From positions 30,549 to 94,548 of IMG/VR virus record IMGVR_UViG_3300028840_004626: a stretch of 64,000 nucleotides of DNA; one strand, written 5' to 3'. The position numbers and the translations under genes are program-made. The notes below the pieces were generated by a model that was given only the letters and a program-made list of their open reading frames with translations, made no database searches and was not told where the DNA came from. Positions 44,472 through 52,919 of this stretch are shown piece after piece. Every line of letters begins with the position of its first letter. Positions within the stretch are counted from its first letter, which is position 1. This DNA is from a virus.

Positions 44472-44960
44472 ATGGGATCACTCAAGATTTGCCCACGTAC
44501 TGGTATGATTATCAGGGGGCCGGCACCGCTCCGGCTCCCTGCTTTCCCTCCTGTAGCTCGTAGGAATAAAAGGCCGCCCAAGAAATCGGGGAATATGTTT
44601 CCTGCTAAACTTGCCGGAAAAGATGTTCATATCCCAATCCCAGCTCCAATCCCCCAGGCCGGGCCGACCTTTGAACAACTCCAGGAGCTTGCGGAAAGCA
44701 TAGGGAGGGCTATCGCTGAGAATATTACCCTCAAGGTACCAGCGGCACAAACATACCAAGCGAAGGGTCAGATTACTTCAGTGCGAGAAGCACCCACAGA
44801 TATCCATATCGATATTGATGAATCGATTATTGATGTTGGTATAGGAGAGACGAAACAGTTGGCTAAAGGGAAACATTCTGCTAAGATCAAAAAAGAGAAG
44901 GCCGAATCTGATAACATCGCAGCTTCTCTGGCAAAATTGAAAAAACATAAACAAAAATAG
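44472..44960 (+). CDS. Small Pro-rich / Lys-tailed protein upstream of the actin-like gene, unknown
   Basis: A 162-aa protein, ATG 44472, seven bases after the previous stop and with no clear ribosome site. The first 60 residues are basic and rich in Pro (RGPAPLRLPAFPPVARR, VHIPIPAPIPQAGP). A short helix follows (TFEQLQELAESIGRAIAENI), then acidic strands (PTDIHIDIDESIIDVGIGE) and a Lys-rich helical tail (AASLAKLKKHKQK). It looks like an adaptor with charged ends. It lies immediately upstream of the actin-fold ATPase, so it may be a filament partner, by analogy with ParR-ParM pairs, but I see no ribbon-helix-helix motif to support that. Confidence 0.4.
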   Translation: MGSLKICPRTGMIIRGPAPLRLPAFPPVARRNKRPPKKSGNMFPAKLAGKDVHIPIPAPIPQAGPTFEQLQELAESIGRAIAENITLKVPAAQTYQAKGQITSVREAPTDIHIDIDESIIDVGIGETKQLAKGKHSAKIKKEKAESDNIAASLAKLKKHKQK

Positions 44961-44969
44961 GAGGCTATC

Positions 44970-46010
44970 ATGGCCGGACAATTTGAAAGCGGAAGAGGCC
45001 TGGACATCGGAACCAGCTTCATTATTAGCTCCAGGGCTTTTAAGGAGGGTGGCAAGACCCAGTATACAGAGTTCCGTGATGCGTTTTATGTAATGAAGCC
45101 GACCTCTCCTATTGCCAAGAAGATGATGGAAAAGGGCCTTAAGGGTCAACAATATTTCAATGACGTTGACGGATCCTTTATTGTTGTAGGCCAGGACGCC
45201 ATAGAGCGCGCCATAGAGCGCAATCAAAGTGCTAGGCGCCCCCTCCAGAGGGGAGTAATTGCACCCCGTGAGAAGCAAGCTAGGCGCATTCTACGCCATA
45301 TTTTTAAGGAGATCCTAGACAAGCCTCTCGAAGAGGGAGAGAAGCTCGTATATTCAGTTCCTTCTCAGCCCGTGGATCAGCCCGCAGAGAATTTTGATGT
45401 GGGATTTCATATAGATGCACTTAATAATGATCTAGCTGCTCTGGGCTATAGTCCGCAGCCCCTTAGTGAGGCCGAAGCCATTTGTTATTCAGAGCTCGAG
45501 GCTGACGATTATACGGGTTTGGCATTTTCATTTGGCGCAGGCATGGTTAATGTCTGCCTGATGAGCTCTGGCGAGGGAATCCTCCATTGGAGCACCACCA
45601 GAAGCGGGGATTGGGTAGACAGAATGGCAGCCCAGGCTACCGCTACACCCGATACCGTAGTGCAGGTAGAAAAAGAGGGTACAAAATTTAAAATTGGTGA
45701 AGAAAACACTAGCAATCCAATTTTGAGTGCGGTATCCTTGTATTACATTCGATTAATAGACTATACAGTACAATACATGATTAAGAGACTTCTTCAGGCA
45801 GACAATCTACCAAAGTTTACATCTCCGATTCCAATTGTTTTGTCTGGAGGAACAAGCCGAGCGCAGGGTTTTGTTGAACAATTTGATCGGCTGTTAAAAG
45901 AACACAACAAAGATGACAACACCTTACCATTCGAAATCAAAGAAGTTCGTTCTGCTAAAGACCCTCTTCGCGCGGTATCGCGAGGATGCTTACTTGCATC
46001 CCAGATTTAG
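44970..46010 (+). CDS. Actin-fold ATPase (ParM/MreB-like)
   Basis: A 346-aa protein, ATG 44970 with ribosome site TAGGAGG. It has the three nucleotide-site signatures of the actin/Hsp70 ATPase fold in the right order: phosphate-1 loop GLDIGTSF (residues about 10-17), phosphate-2 loop LAFSFGAGMVNVCLMSSGEG (about 184-203) and adenosine motif LSGGTSRAQGF (about 291-301). TRSGDWVDRMAA after phosphate-2 resembles the SGD-x-x-D/E region of MreB-type proteins. The length matches MreB (about 345) and ParM (320) and is far shorter than Hsp70. Members assemble ATP-dependent filaments for cell shape or for moving DNA. Here it could position phage DNA or organise surface synthesis. A non-polymerising relative cannot be excluded. 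Confidence 0.8.
   Translation: MAGQFESGRGLDIGTSFIISSRAFKEGGKTQYTEFRDAFYVMKPTSPIAKKMMEKGLKGQQYFNDVDGSFIVVGQDAIERAIERNQSARRPLQRGVIAPREKQARRILRHIFKEILDKPLEEGEKLVYSVPSQPVDQPAENFDVGFHIDALNNDLAALGYSPQPLSEAEAICYSELEADDYTGLAFSFGAGMVNVCLMSSGEGILHWSTTRSGDWVDRMAAQATATPDTVVQVEKEGTKFKIGEENTSNPILSAVSLYYIRLIDYTVQYMIKRLLQADNLPKFTSPIPIVLSGGTSRAQGFVEQFDRLLKEHNKDDNTLPFEIKEVRSAKDPLRAVSRGCLLASQI
45198..45221 (+). repeat. 12-base tandem duplication inside the actin-like gene
   Basis: GCCATAGAGCGC occurs twice in direct succession (45198-45209 and 45210-45221). It encodes AIER-AIER in a helical region of the actin-like protein, and the reading frame is kept. It looks like a recent slip duplication or an extended charged helix. 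Confidence 0.8.
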
Positions 46011-46019
46011 GGAGAAGGC

Positions 46020-47117
46020 ATGAGGCCTTTAAAACCAAATAGTCGTGGGGCATTCGTTCCCACACCCATGGCACTTCGACCAAGACGAAAAGAATCGCCA
46101 TTTTCAAAACCTTGCCAGGCTCTTGGCCACCTAGATAGAGTAATCAAGGGTGAGCCTCCCAGGATTTGTATTGTGCGCAGCAGGGGTGGTATTGGCGACG
46201 TACTAATGACAACTCCAACCGTCAAAGCTATTTCAAAAAAGTATAACTGCAAGGTTGACTATGCTACAGATTTTGAATATCTTGACGGAGCACTTCTCAA
46301 GGTGATGACGGGAAACCCATATGTGGGTCACATCTTTGAGCATCGAGAGCTAGACTTTCGCAAAGATGACTATAATGCAATTATTAATTTGACTTGCCCG
46401 TGTACCTCTCACGAGAAACCCTTGGCTCCGCCAGTTAATCGTATAGATCTGTTTGCCCGCCATGCAACTATTCCTCTTGAAGATACGTCAATGGATTTTG
46501 TTCTGAGCTCAGATGAGTTAGAGTGGGCCAGAAACTATATTTCTTCCCAGGGATTAAGCTCATATAAATTAATCATGGTGCAACCATCTTCTAGCAATAC
46601 AAGACGAGATGCGCCTGTTGCTACGATGAAGAATGCACTCACTGAAATCTTGGCTCACCACAAAGATATAAGGGCCTTGATTATTACCCATAGCAGTGAC
46701 AATACGCGTACAGAATGGAAATTTGCGGAGACTCATGTTTTACAAAATTTTGATGTTCGCCAGCTTGCCGCTCTTATGCATTATTGCGATCTGGTTTTGT
46801 GTCCAGATAGTGCGATTTTGCATGTCGCGTCAGCGTTCCATAAACCAACCGTCACCCTCTTCGGACCAACCGACCCGAGGGCACGAGTTAATTATCATCC
46901 CGAAGCCGTGGCTATTTGGCCCGGCAAAGAATTACACAACTACCCTTGCTGGTATGAAGACCCAAAAGATGGATATCTTTGTTGGAAGAGATTGGAGCCA
47001 AATGTTATAGCCGCTGCTTGCCTGGCGGTAATGAACAAAACCGATTTGCCCCCTTCTCGCGACCTGGTCACCTTTGGCCAATACAAGACATCTAATGAAT
47101 TCTATGAAATTTTATAG
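46020..47117 (+). CDS. Family 9 glycosyltransferase (heptosyltransferase-like)
   Basis: A 365-aa protein, ATG 46020 behind AGGGAGAAGG. After a basic leader of about 45 residues, the GT9 N-terminal motif appears: VRSRGGIGDVLMTTPTVKAI (compare 'R..aiGDvll..P' in ADP-heptose transferases). The C-terminal half has the donor-site signature: QLAALMHYCDLVLCPDSAIL, HVASAFHKPTVTLFGPTDP, which is typical of WaaC/WaaF/RfaF-like enzymes. A C-terminal Trp/Cys-rich part (YPCWYEDPKDGYLCWKRLE) is additional. It probably adds a sugar to an LPS-like or protein-linked acceptor in the cytoplasm. It is the first gene of the glycosyltransferase block. Confidence 0.85.
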   Translation: MRPLKPNSRGAFVPTPMALRPRRKESPFSKPCQALGHLDRVIKGEPPRICIVRSRGGIGDVLMTTPTVKAISKKYNCKVDYATDFEYLDGALLKVMTGNPYVGHIFEHRELDFRKDDYNAIINLTCPCTSHEKPLAPPVNRIDLFARHATIPLEDTSMDFVLSSDELEWARNYISSQGLSSYKLIMVQPSSSNTRRDAPVATMKNALTEILAHHKDIRALIITHSSDNTRTEWKFAETHVLQNFDVRQLAALMHYCDLVLCPDSAILHVASAFHKPTVTLFGPTDPRARVNYHPEAVAIWPGKELHNYPCWYEDPKDGYLCWKRLEPNVIAAACLAVMNKTDLPPSRDLVTFGQYKTSNEFYEIL

Positions 47118-47125
47118 GAGAATAC

Positions 47126-48511
47126 ATGGACAACAAATTTGCCTTTGGCACCAACAAGCTGGTGATGCCCACCGGTTTATCTCAAAGCTTTAATTCTGTC
47201 AGCCAGCCCGTCACTAGTCAGCCCGCTAATATTCAGCCCCCTCGCAAGAAAAAGGTTCTGGTATGGTCAGACGCAGTTATTGCTACTACCGGATTTGGGG
47301 TAGTTTCAAAACACATTCTGAAAGCTCTACATGAGACAGGTCTATATGATATCGATCAGTTGGCAATTAATTACTTTGGCGATTTTGTAGACAAGTCGGA
47401 AGTCCCATATAGCATGGTGCCTGCCCGCCTCAACAATCCGAACGACCCGTATGGCAATCAGATGTTTTTGGATGCTATCGGCGCTAAGCCATATGATATT
47501 GTATTTGTTGTTAATGACACGTTTGTGGTCGAGGGGGTTTCTGCCCATATCAGCGAGATTAAGTCTAACAAGCTAAACTCGGGGCAACCAGTATTTGATT
47601 TGGTATATTATTTCCCTGTAGATTGTCGCTTCTTGCAGCGTGCTTCAACAATGGCCAAAGCGGCCGACCGCGCCGTGGCCTACACAGAGTTTGCGAAGCG
47701 CTCAGCAGAAGAGGCAGAGGTCAATGTAACGGACGTTATCTATCATGGCACTGATATAAAGAATTTTTTTCCAGTTCCTCCAGAGGTGAGGAACTTATGC
47801 CGGAAACGTTTCTTTAACATTGAGGACCCAGATCGCTTCATTCTCGTCAACGTCAATCGCAACAATAGTCGCAAAGACATCGCCAGAAGCATACTGGCCT
47901 TTAAGGAATTTAGAAAGCGTGTTCCTAATTCTGCCTACTATCTTCACACTAAAATGGTAGACTCCCCTGGGCATGGGCATGAAATTGACCTGGGTGTCTG
48001 CATTGAAGAGCTGGGACTTAGCACCCAGACGGATGTAATTTTTCCCAACGCTTTGCATCCGGCCAAGGGGTTTCCGATCGAGGTACTCAACCAGCTCTAT
48101 AACGCTGGTGATGCTTATTTCACAACCACCCTGGGAGAGGGATGGGGTTTAACTATCACTGAAGCGATGGCTGCAGGTATCCCAGTTATTGCTCCTAATA
48201 ACACGAGTATCCCAGAAATCCTGGGAGAAAATCTTGACCGGGGCTATGTATATCCATGCAAAGAACAGGTATATGTAGATAATAGCGGTTACCGTCCGTA
48301 TGGTTCGATGGAAGATATCGTCAATAGCATGATGCAATGTTATGAAGACTGGAAAACTCAGGCTCCGCGTCGACAAGAGATCGTCAGTCGCGCCAAAGAG
48401 TTTGTACACAAATATTCTTGGGAGCATATATGCAAACAATGGGTAACATTATTTGGAGAGCTTGGAAATGGCAACAATGCTAATTACCAGATGGAAGGGG
48501 AGATGATGTAA
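47126..48511 (+). CDS. Family 4 glycosyltransferase (GT-B fold)
   Basis: A 461-aa protein, ATG 47126 behind TAGGAGAAT. A Pro/Gln-rich leader of about 40 residues precedes the GT-B N-domain (KKVLVWSDAVIATTGFG). The C-domain has VIYHGTDIKNFFPVP, an N-N-S-R-K region typical of GT4, and the E-x7-E donor motif TLGEGWGLTITEAMAAGIPV, with the two Glu near residues 338 and 346. It uses a nucleotide-sugar donor; the acceptor is unknown. The stop overlaps the next start by one base, so the two GT4 genes are translated together. Confidence 0.88.
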   Translation: MDNKFAFGTNKLVMPTGLSQSFNSVSQPVTSQPANIQPPRKKKVLVWSDAVIATTGFGVVSKHILKALHETGLYDIDQLAINYFGDFVDKSEVPYSMVPARLNNPNDPYGNQMFLDAIGAKPYDIVFVVNDTFVVEGVSAHISEIKSNKLNSGQPVFDLVYYFPVDCRFLQRASTMAKAADRAVAYTEFAKRSAEEAEVNVTDVIYHGTDIKNFFPVPPEVRNLCRKRFFNIEDPDRFILVNVNRNNSRKDIARSILAFKEFRKRVPNSAYYLHTKMVDSPGHGHEIDLGVCIEELGLSTQTDVIFPNALHPAKGFPIEVLNQLYNAGDAYFTTTLGEGWGLTITEAMAAGIPVIAPNNTSIPEILGENLDRGYVYPCKEQVYVDNSGYRPYGSMEDIVNSMMQCYEDWKTQAPRRQEIVSRAKEFVHKYSWEHICKQWVTLFGELGNGNNANYQMEGEMM

Positions 48512-49644
48512 TGTCAGACCATCCCATAAAACTGAAATACGTCGGTGCAGTTGGCGATACTAGTGGATATGCAAATGCATGTCGCAACTATATCTGTGCG
48601 CTACTTGATACTAACGAGATAGACTTGTCGGTGGGTATCGCAAGTTTTGAGAAGACCAAAACGAGTCATGGTCCAGCCATGGAGCGTATTGCACCATATG
48701 TCAACCGCCCAATAAAGCCCAAGATTCAGATTACTCATCTTACCCCAGAGAATTATCCAGCATTTAAAACGCCTGGTGCATACAACATTGCATATACGGT
48801 ATGGGAAACTGAAATGCTGCCACATGGATGGGTTGACCTAATTAATAGTATGGATGAGGTATGGGTTCCTTCCGACTGGAATATTGAGATATTTAAGAAG
48901 AGCGGAATTAGGAAGCCCATGTTTAAGGTGCCTCATGTAATTCCTATCCCCTCTGGTGGTCACGCAAAACATGTGACGGTTCCTACTCAAGATAACGAAA
49001 CCTATGTGTTTTATTCAATCTTTCAGTGGATAGAAAGAAAAAATCCACTAGCTCTTTTAAGAGCCTATTTTACGGAGTTCGGCCCTAAGGACAATGTGTG
49101 TTTGGCCCTGAAGAGTTATCGACTAGATAGTTCTGCGCAAGAGAAGGCTATTGTTAAAGGCGATATCAAGACTTGCAAGCAGTCTTTGAACTTGCCGTAT
49201 TATCCTCCGGTAATTTTCTTTGGAGATCTGATGCCGGCTGAATATATTCATGGATTACATGAACGTGGTGATTGTTTTGTAATGGCCCAGCGTGGCGAGG
49301 GGTTTGGTATTCCTCATGCAGAAGCTATGGCTCATGGCAATCCTGTTATTGCTACTGGATATGGTGGCAATATGGAATTCATGAACAAAGAAACAGCTTT
49401 TCCAGTAGACTGTCAGCGAACACCAGTGGCCGGCATGATCTTTGCCAACTATCATGGCCATATGGTTTGGGCTGAACCCAATATTATGCATATGCGAGAG
49501 CATATGAGGTTTTGCTACGAGAATCGAGATAGGGCAAAAGATGTTGGTAAAACTGGCAGAGAATTTATTGAACACAATTACAGCTCTAAGGCGATTGGCA
49601 AACTCATGCTAGATCGTCTGAGAGAGATCGAGAAAGGACTATAG
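48511..49644 (+). CDS. Family 4 glycosyltransferase (GT-B fold)
   Basis: A 377-aa protein, ATG 48511, overlapping the previous stop by one base. The N-domain begins LKYVGAVGDTSGYANACRNY, a glycine loop often seen in GT4 relatives that use mannose-type donors. It continues with IAYTVWETEMLPHGWVDLIN and DEVWVPSDWNIEIFKKSGI. The C-domain has the E-x7-E motif RGEGFGIPHAEAMAHGNPV (Glu263 and Glu271). The protein is shorter than its upstream neighbour and not closely similar to it. The likely role is sugar transfer in the same glycan pathway. Confidence 0.85.
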   Translation: MSDHPIKLKYVGAVGDTSGYANACRNYICALLDTNEIDLSVGIASFEKTKTSHGPAMERIAPYVNRPIKPKIQITHLTPENYPAFKTPGAYNIAYTVWETEMLPHGWVDLINSMDEVWVPSDWNIEIFKKSGIRKPMFKVPHVIPIPSGGHAKHVTVPTQDNETYVFYSIFQWIERKNPLALLRAYFTEFGPKDNVCLALKSYRLDSSAQEKAIVKGDIKTCKQSLNLPYYPPVIFFGDLMPAEYIHGLHERGDCFVMAQRGEGFGIPHAEAMAHGNPVIATGYGGNMEFMNKETAFPVDCQRTPVAGMIFANYHGHMVWAEPNIMHMREHMRFCYENRDRAKDVGKTGREFIEHNYSSKAIGKLMLDRLREIEKGL

Positions 49645-49645
49645 C

Positions 49646-51226
49646 ATGGATACTGGACTAATATATACAGGCGAAGACCACGAAGGTAACTGGTTTTATA
49701 ATCGATATTACTATGGTGGTTCTAATTCTCGGTATTATACGTTTCAGTTGGCCATGAATTTACTTAATCAACGTCATGATTGTCCTACCATTATTGAGAC
49801 CGGGTGCCAGAGGCAAGAAGAAGATGTGGGCGCAGGGATGTCTACCAGTATTTTTGCTGAATATGTTGATAGATATGGTGGGCATTTAATTGCTGTTGAT
49901 AACGATACTACTCATCTGGCTCGTGCCGCAACCTTTGTTCAAAAGTGGCCTAATGCCAGCGTTAAATTAGTGCCATCTGACTCTGTTAAATTTCTCGAAT
50001 GGTATGATGGTCCATGCAACCTTCTTTACCTAGATAGCCTTGATTATCCTATTGCAGAGAATCTTGGCAATCAACAGATGCAGCAAGATGCCCAACAACA
50101 TTGTCTGAAGGAATTTAAGGCTATCGAGGACAAGCTAGACCCCAAAGCTATTCTGCTTATTGACGATAACCAGCTAGGTGGCGGCGGCAAGCCCCGAGCC
50201 CTAAAGGAATATATCGTCGAAAAGGGCTGGATATACGAAGTAAAGATGTTCCATGAGCTTGGACACGAGGTGTTCTCTCCTGGGGCCTATGTGGAACCAG
50301 CGAATCCTGGAGACGCCACATTGCGACCAGCTATACCTGGACTTATATATGATCCAGATATCGTCAAACAATTTCATGAAATCGGAGCGCGGCACCCAGG
50401 GGAAGATGCTAAAAATTATCTCACCAAAGAATTTGTGGATAATTTTGACTGCATTATCGTAATGCACATGCCCAGGTGGATTGCTGGCAATTGGCCTGAA
50501 ATCAAGCATAAAAGAGTAATCTGGAGAACTATCGGCCAGTCTGTTTCTACTACCGAACAAGAGTTGGCCCCTTACCGAAAGAGGGGTATGGAGATTGTTC
50601 GTTATTCGCCCAAAGAGCGAAATATTCCGGGGTATATAGGGCAGGATGCGCTGATTCGTTTCTATAAAGACCCGGCTGATTATGGGCCCTGGAATGGTAA
50701 TAATAAAAGAGTCATTACATTTGCTCAGAGCATGAAACAGCGCGGGCCCGCATGTAGTTTCGATTTCTTTGAGGAAGTAACGCGCAAATTTCCTCGACAT
50801 CTTTATGGTCCGGGCAACGAGGGCATAGGCCCATGGGCTAGTGGCAAAGTGTCCTATGACCAACTCAAAGAGGAGATGCGCTGCAACAGGGTATACTTCT
50901 ATACGGGAACACATCCCGCCAGCTATACGCTCAACTTTATTGAGGCGTGGATGACCGGCATCCCGATTGTTGCGCTTGGTCCAGAACACGGCAATGCCTC
51001 ATATTTCCCCGGCCATGATCTTTATGAAGTTACAGACCTGATTCAAACGCATTACAGTGGGTTTGTATCTGATAACCCGTATGAGCTCCAGGGATATATC
51101 CAAATGCTACTCGACAATGATGATATCGCTAGTTTAATCAGTACACAGGGTCGCCAGATGGCTATCCACCACTTTGGCAAGGACAGGATCTACAAATCTT
51201 GGCAAGAGTACCTGGGAGAATCATAA
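49646..51226 (+). CDS. Methyltransferase-glycosyltransferase fusion
   Basis: A 526-aa protein, ATG 49646. The first ~200 residues resemble the class I SAM-dependent Methyltransf_24 group: TIIETGCQRQEEDVGAGMST in the cofactor-loop position, HLIAVDNDTTHLARAATF, NLLYLDSLDY and AILLIDDNQLGGGG. Residues about 260-520 form a GT-B-like domain with TIGQSVSTTEQELAPYRKRG and a GT4-style C-domain (SYTLNFIEAWMTGIPIVALG, then an HGNASYFPGHDLY segment). The fusion suggests that methylation and sugar transfer act on the same glycan, perhaps as a chain-ending step. The stop overlaps the next start by one base (TAATG). Confidence 0.7.
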   Translation: MDTGLIYTGEDHEGNWFYNRYYYGGSNSRYYTFQLAMNLLNQRHDCPTIIETGCQRQEEDVGAGMSTSIFAEYVDRYGGHLIAVDNDTTHLARAATFVQKWPNASVKLVPSDSVKFLEWYDGPCNLLYLDSLDYPIAENLGNQQMQQDAQQHCLKEFKAIEDKLDPKAILLIDDNQLGGGGKPRALKEYIVEKGWIYEVKMFHELGHEVFSPGAYVEPANPGDATLRPAIPGLIYDPDIVKQFHEIGARHPGEDAKNYLTKEFVDNFDCIIVMHMPRWIAGNWPEIKHKRVIWRTIGQSVSTTEQELAPYRKRGMEIVRYSPKERNIPGYIGQDALIRFYKDPADYGPWNGNNKRVITFAQSMKQRGPACSFDFFEEVTRKFPRHLYGPGNEGIGPWASGKVSYDQLKEEMRCNRVYFYTGTHPASYTLNFIEAWMTGIPIVALGPEHGNASYFPGHDLYEVTDLIQTHYSGFVSDNPYELQGYIQMLLDNDDIASLISTQGRQMAIHHFGKDRIYKSWQEYLGES

Positions 51227-51957
51227 TGAAAGGCATTGTTTTGGCAGGTGGAATGGGTACACGCCTAGCCCCATTAACAAGAAATGACAACAAACATCTC
51301 TTGCCGGTCTATAACAAGCGTATGGTAGAGTATCCCGTTAATACACTGGTTGAGGCAGGTATTGATGAGATCGTATTAATCACTGGGGGTAAACGCCCTG
51401 GCGCATTTCTTGAGCTATTTCGTAACGGGCAAGACCATGGTGTCAAGAAGTTCTATTATGCTTACCAAACAGGCAATGGTGGCATTGCTGATGCGTTAAA
51501 GCTAGCTGAGCCTTTCTGTGACAAAGAGCCGTGCGTAGTTATCTTAGGGGATAATTATTTTGAGGATGGCATTGAAGACCAGGTGGCGCTTTGGTGGCGC
51601 GCTGAGGCATGTATGGGGGCCGGATGCATACTGAAGCCCACAGAGACACCATGGCATTTCGGTATTGCGGAAACAGATGGGGGCAAGATAGTCTCCATTG
51701 AAGAGAAGCCCAGTGAGCCCAAATCCGACCAGGCCATTTTGGGATGCTACTTTTTTGATCGCACAGTATGGGATATCCTCCCATCGATTAAGCCTTCCGC
51801 GCGTGGCGAGCTAGAAATTACTCATGTCCTCGAAGAGTACATGAAGCAAGACAAGCTAGAAGCCTATGGTTATGACGGTTACTGGTCTGATATGGGCACG
51901 TTTGAGACATGGACAGAAGTTTCTCAGAGGATTGCAGATCGATGTCAAAAGTCCTAA
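51226..51957 (+). CDS. rmlA: Glucose-1-phosphate thymidylyltransferase-like nucleotidyltransferase
   Basis: A 243-aa protein. The start is ATG 51226, overlapping the previous stop by one base. An upstream in-frame ATG would run 27 bases into the preceding gene and break the standard N-terminus. The NTP-transferase signature MKGIVLAGGMGTRLAPLTRN is followed by KHLLPVYNKRMVEYPV (compare RmlA 'K.LLPVYDKPM'), VVILGDNYFEDGI, and EEKPSEPKSDQAILGCYFFD. It would make dTDP-glucose from glucose-1-phosphate and dTTP. It is shorter than housekeeping RmlA (about 290 aa) and lacks its C-terminal part, so the exact nucleotide and sugar are not certain. The rmlB homologue lies two genes downstream. Confidence 0.8.
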   Translation: MKGIVLAGGMGTRLAPLTRNDNKHLLPVYNKRMVEYPVNTLVEAGIDEIVLITGGKRPGAFLELFRNGQDHGVKKFYYAYQTGNGGIADALKLAEPFCDKEPCVVILGDNYFEDGIEDQVALWWRAEACMGAGCILKPTETPWHFGIAETDGGKIVSIEEKPSEPKSDQAILGCYFFDRTVWDILPSIKPSARGELEITHVLEEYMKQDKLEAYGYDGYWSDMGTFETWTEVSQRIADRCQKS

Positions 51958-52919
51958 TTACAGGCGTAGCTGGATTTATTGGATATAATCTGGCCAAACT
52001 AATGATGGCTCGTGGATACGAGGTTGTCGGTATTGACAATTTTGACCCATATTATGATCCCACGATTAAACATCGACGAATCAAGAATCTAACAAACAAG
52101 AAATATTATTTTACGGATGGTTGTTATTTCCACTTTTACAGAATTGATATTAGAAATCAGGAATCGATTAGCTGGTTAATGAATGAGTATAAATTTGATG
52201 GAGTTATTCATTTGGCAGCCCTGGCGGGGGTTCGACCTTCATTACAAAGACCAGCCGATTACATGGATGTTAATGTTAGGGGCTCCACTATTCTTCTGGA
52301 GCAATGCCGGCTTCACGGCATCAAGAATGTGGTAGTTGCCTCATCTTCATCCGTTTATGGAGACAGAGTGACAGGGGCTTGTCTTGAGTCTCTTATCTGT
52401 ACGCATCCAGAATCTCCTTATGCGGCCAGCAAAAGAGCCATGGAGCTAATCTGCGATAATTTTAGTCGCTTATACGATATGGACATCAAGGCCTTGAGAT
52501 ATTTCACGGTATATGGTCCTGGCCAGAGGCCAGAGATGGCTATCCATCAATTTATTCGCAAGGCCATGTTAGGTGAGGAAATTACACTGTTTGGAAGCAT
52601 GGAGTCTAAAAGGGATTACACATATATTGATGATATCTGTGAGGGTACTTTAGCTGCCTATAGGCATACTCCCGGCGGGTTTTCAATTTTTAATTTAGGG
52701 AATAATAGGCCTATTGAACTGATCGATTTAGTTTTTGCAGTGCACCATCATACAGGCAAGGAGCTTAATCTAAAGTGTCTTCCTAAGCAGCCGGGTGATG
52801 TTCATGCAACGTGGGCTCATCCAGGCTTGGCCCTCAAGGAGCTTAATTGGGAGGCCACTACCCCATTTGAAGAGGGCATGCGTCTTACGTCCGAGTGGGC
52901 GAAGGAGAAATACCAATGA
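51942..52919 (+). CDS. NAD-dependent sugar epimerase (UDP-glucuronate/glucose 4-epimerase-like)
   Basis: A 325-aa protein. I start at ATG 51942 (MSKVLITGVAGFIGYNLAKL), 16 bases inside the end of the upstream gene; a further upstream ATG would add 11 residues before the Rossmann fold. It has the GxxGxxG cofactor loop (GVAGFIG), VVGIDNFDPYYDPTIKHRRI, which is typical of UDP-glucuronate 4-epimerases, VVASSSSVYGD, and the catalytic Y-x-x-x-K in SPYAASKRAME (Tyr160, Lys164). LRYFTVYGPGQRPEMAI and RDYTYIDDICEGT complete the short-chain epimerase pattern. The substrate is inferred only from family resemblance. The stop overlaps the next start as ATGA. Confidence 0.85.
   Translation: MSKVLITGVAGFIGYNLAKLMMARGYEVVGIDNFDPYYDPTIKHRRIKNLTNKKYYFTDGCYFHFYRIDIRNQESISWLMNEYKFDGVIHLAALAGVRPSLQRPADYMDVNVRGSTILLEQCRLHGIKNVVVASSSSVYGDRVTGACLESLICTHPESPYAASKRAMELICDNFSRLYDMDIKALRYFTVYGPGQRPEMAIHQFIRKAMLGEEITLFGSMESKRDYTYIDDICEGTLAAYRHTPGGFSIFNLGNNRPIELIDLVFAVHHHTGKELNLKCLPKQPGDVHATWAHPGLALKELNWEATTPFEEGMRLTSEWAKEKYQ

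Noticed and set aside
44970-46010. Hsp70/DnaK chaperone
   Set aside because: The nucleotide-site motifs are shared, but the protein ends at 346 residues with no substrate-binding domain, and the spacing fits MreB/ParM-type proteins.
50201-50989. Long open frame (262 codons) on the - strand
   Set aside because: It lies opposite the methyltransferase-glycosyltransferase fusion, whose + strand frame has clear motifs. The antisense product has no recognisable family or ribosome site, and all supported genes are on the + strand.
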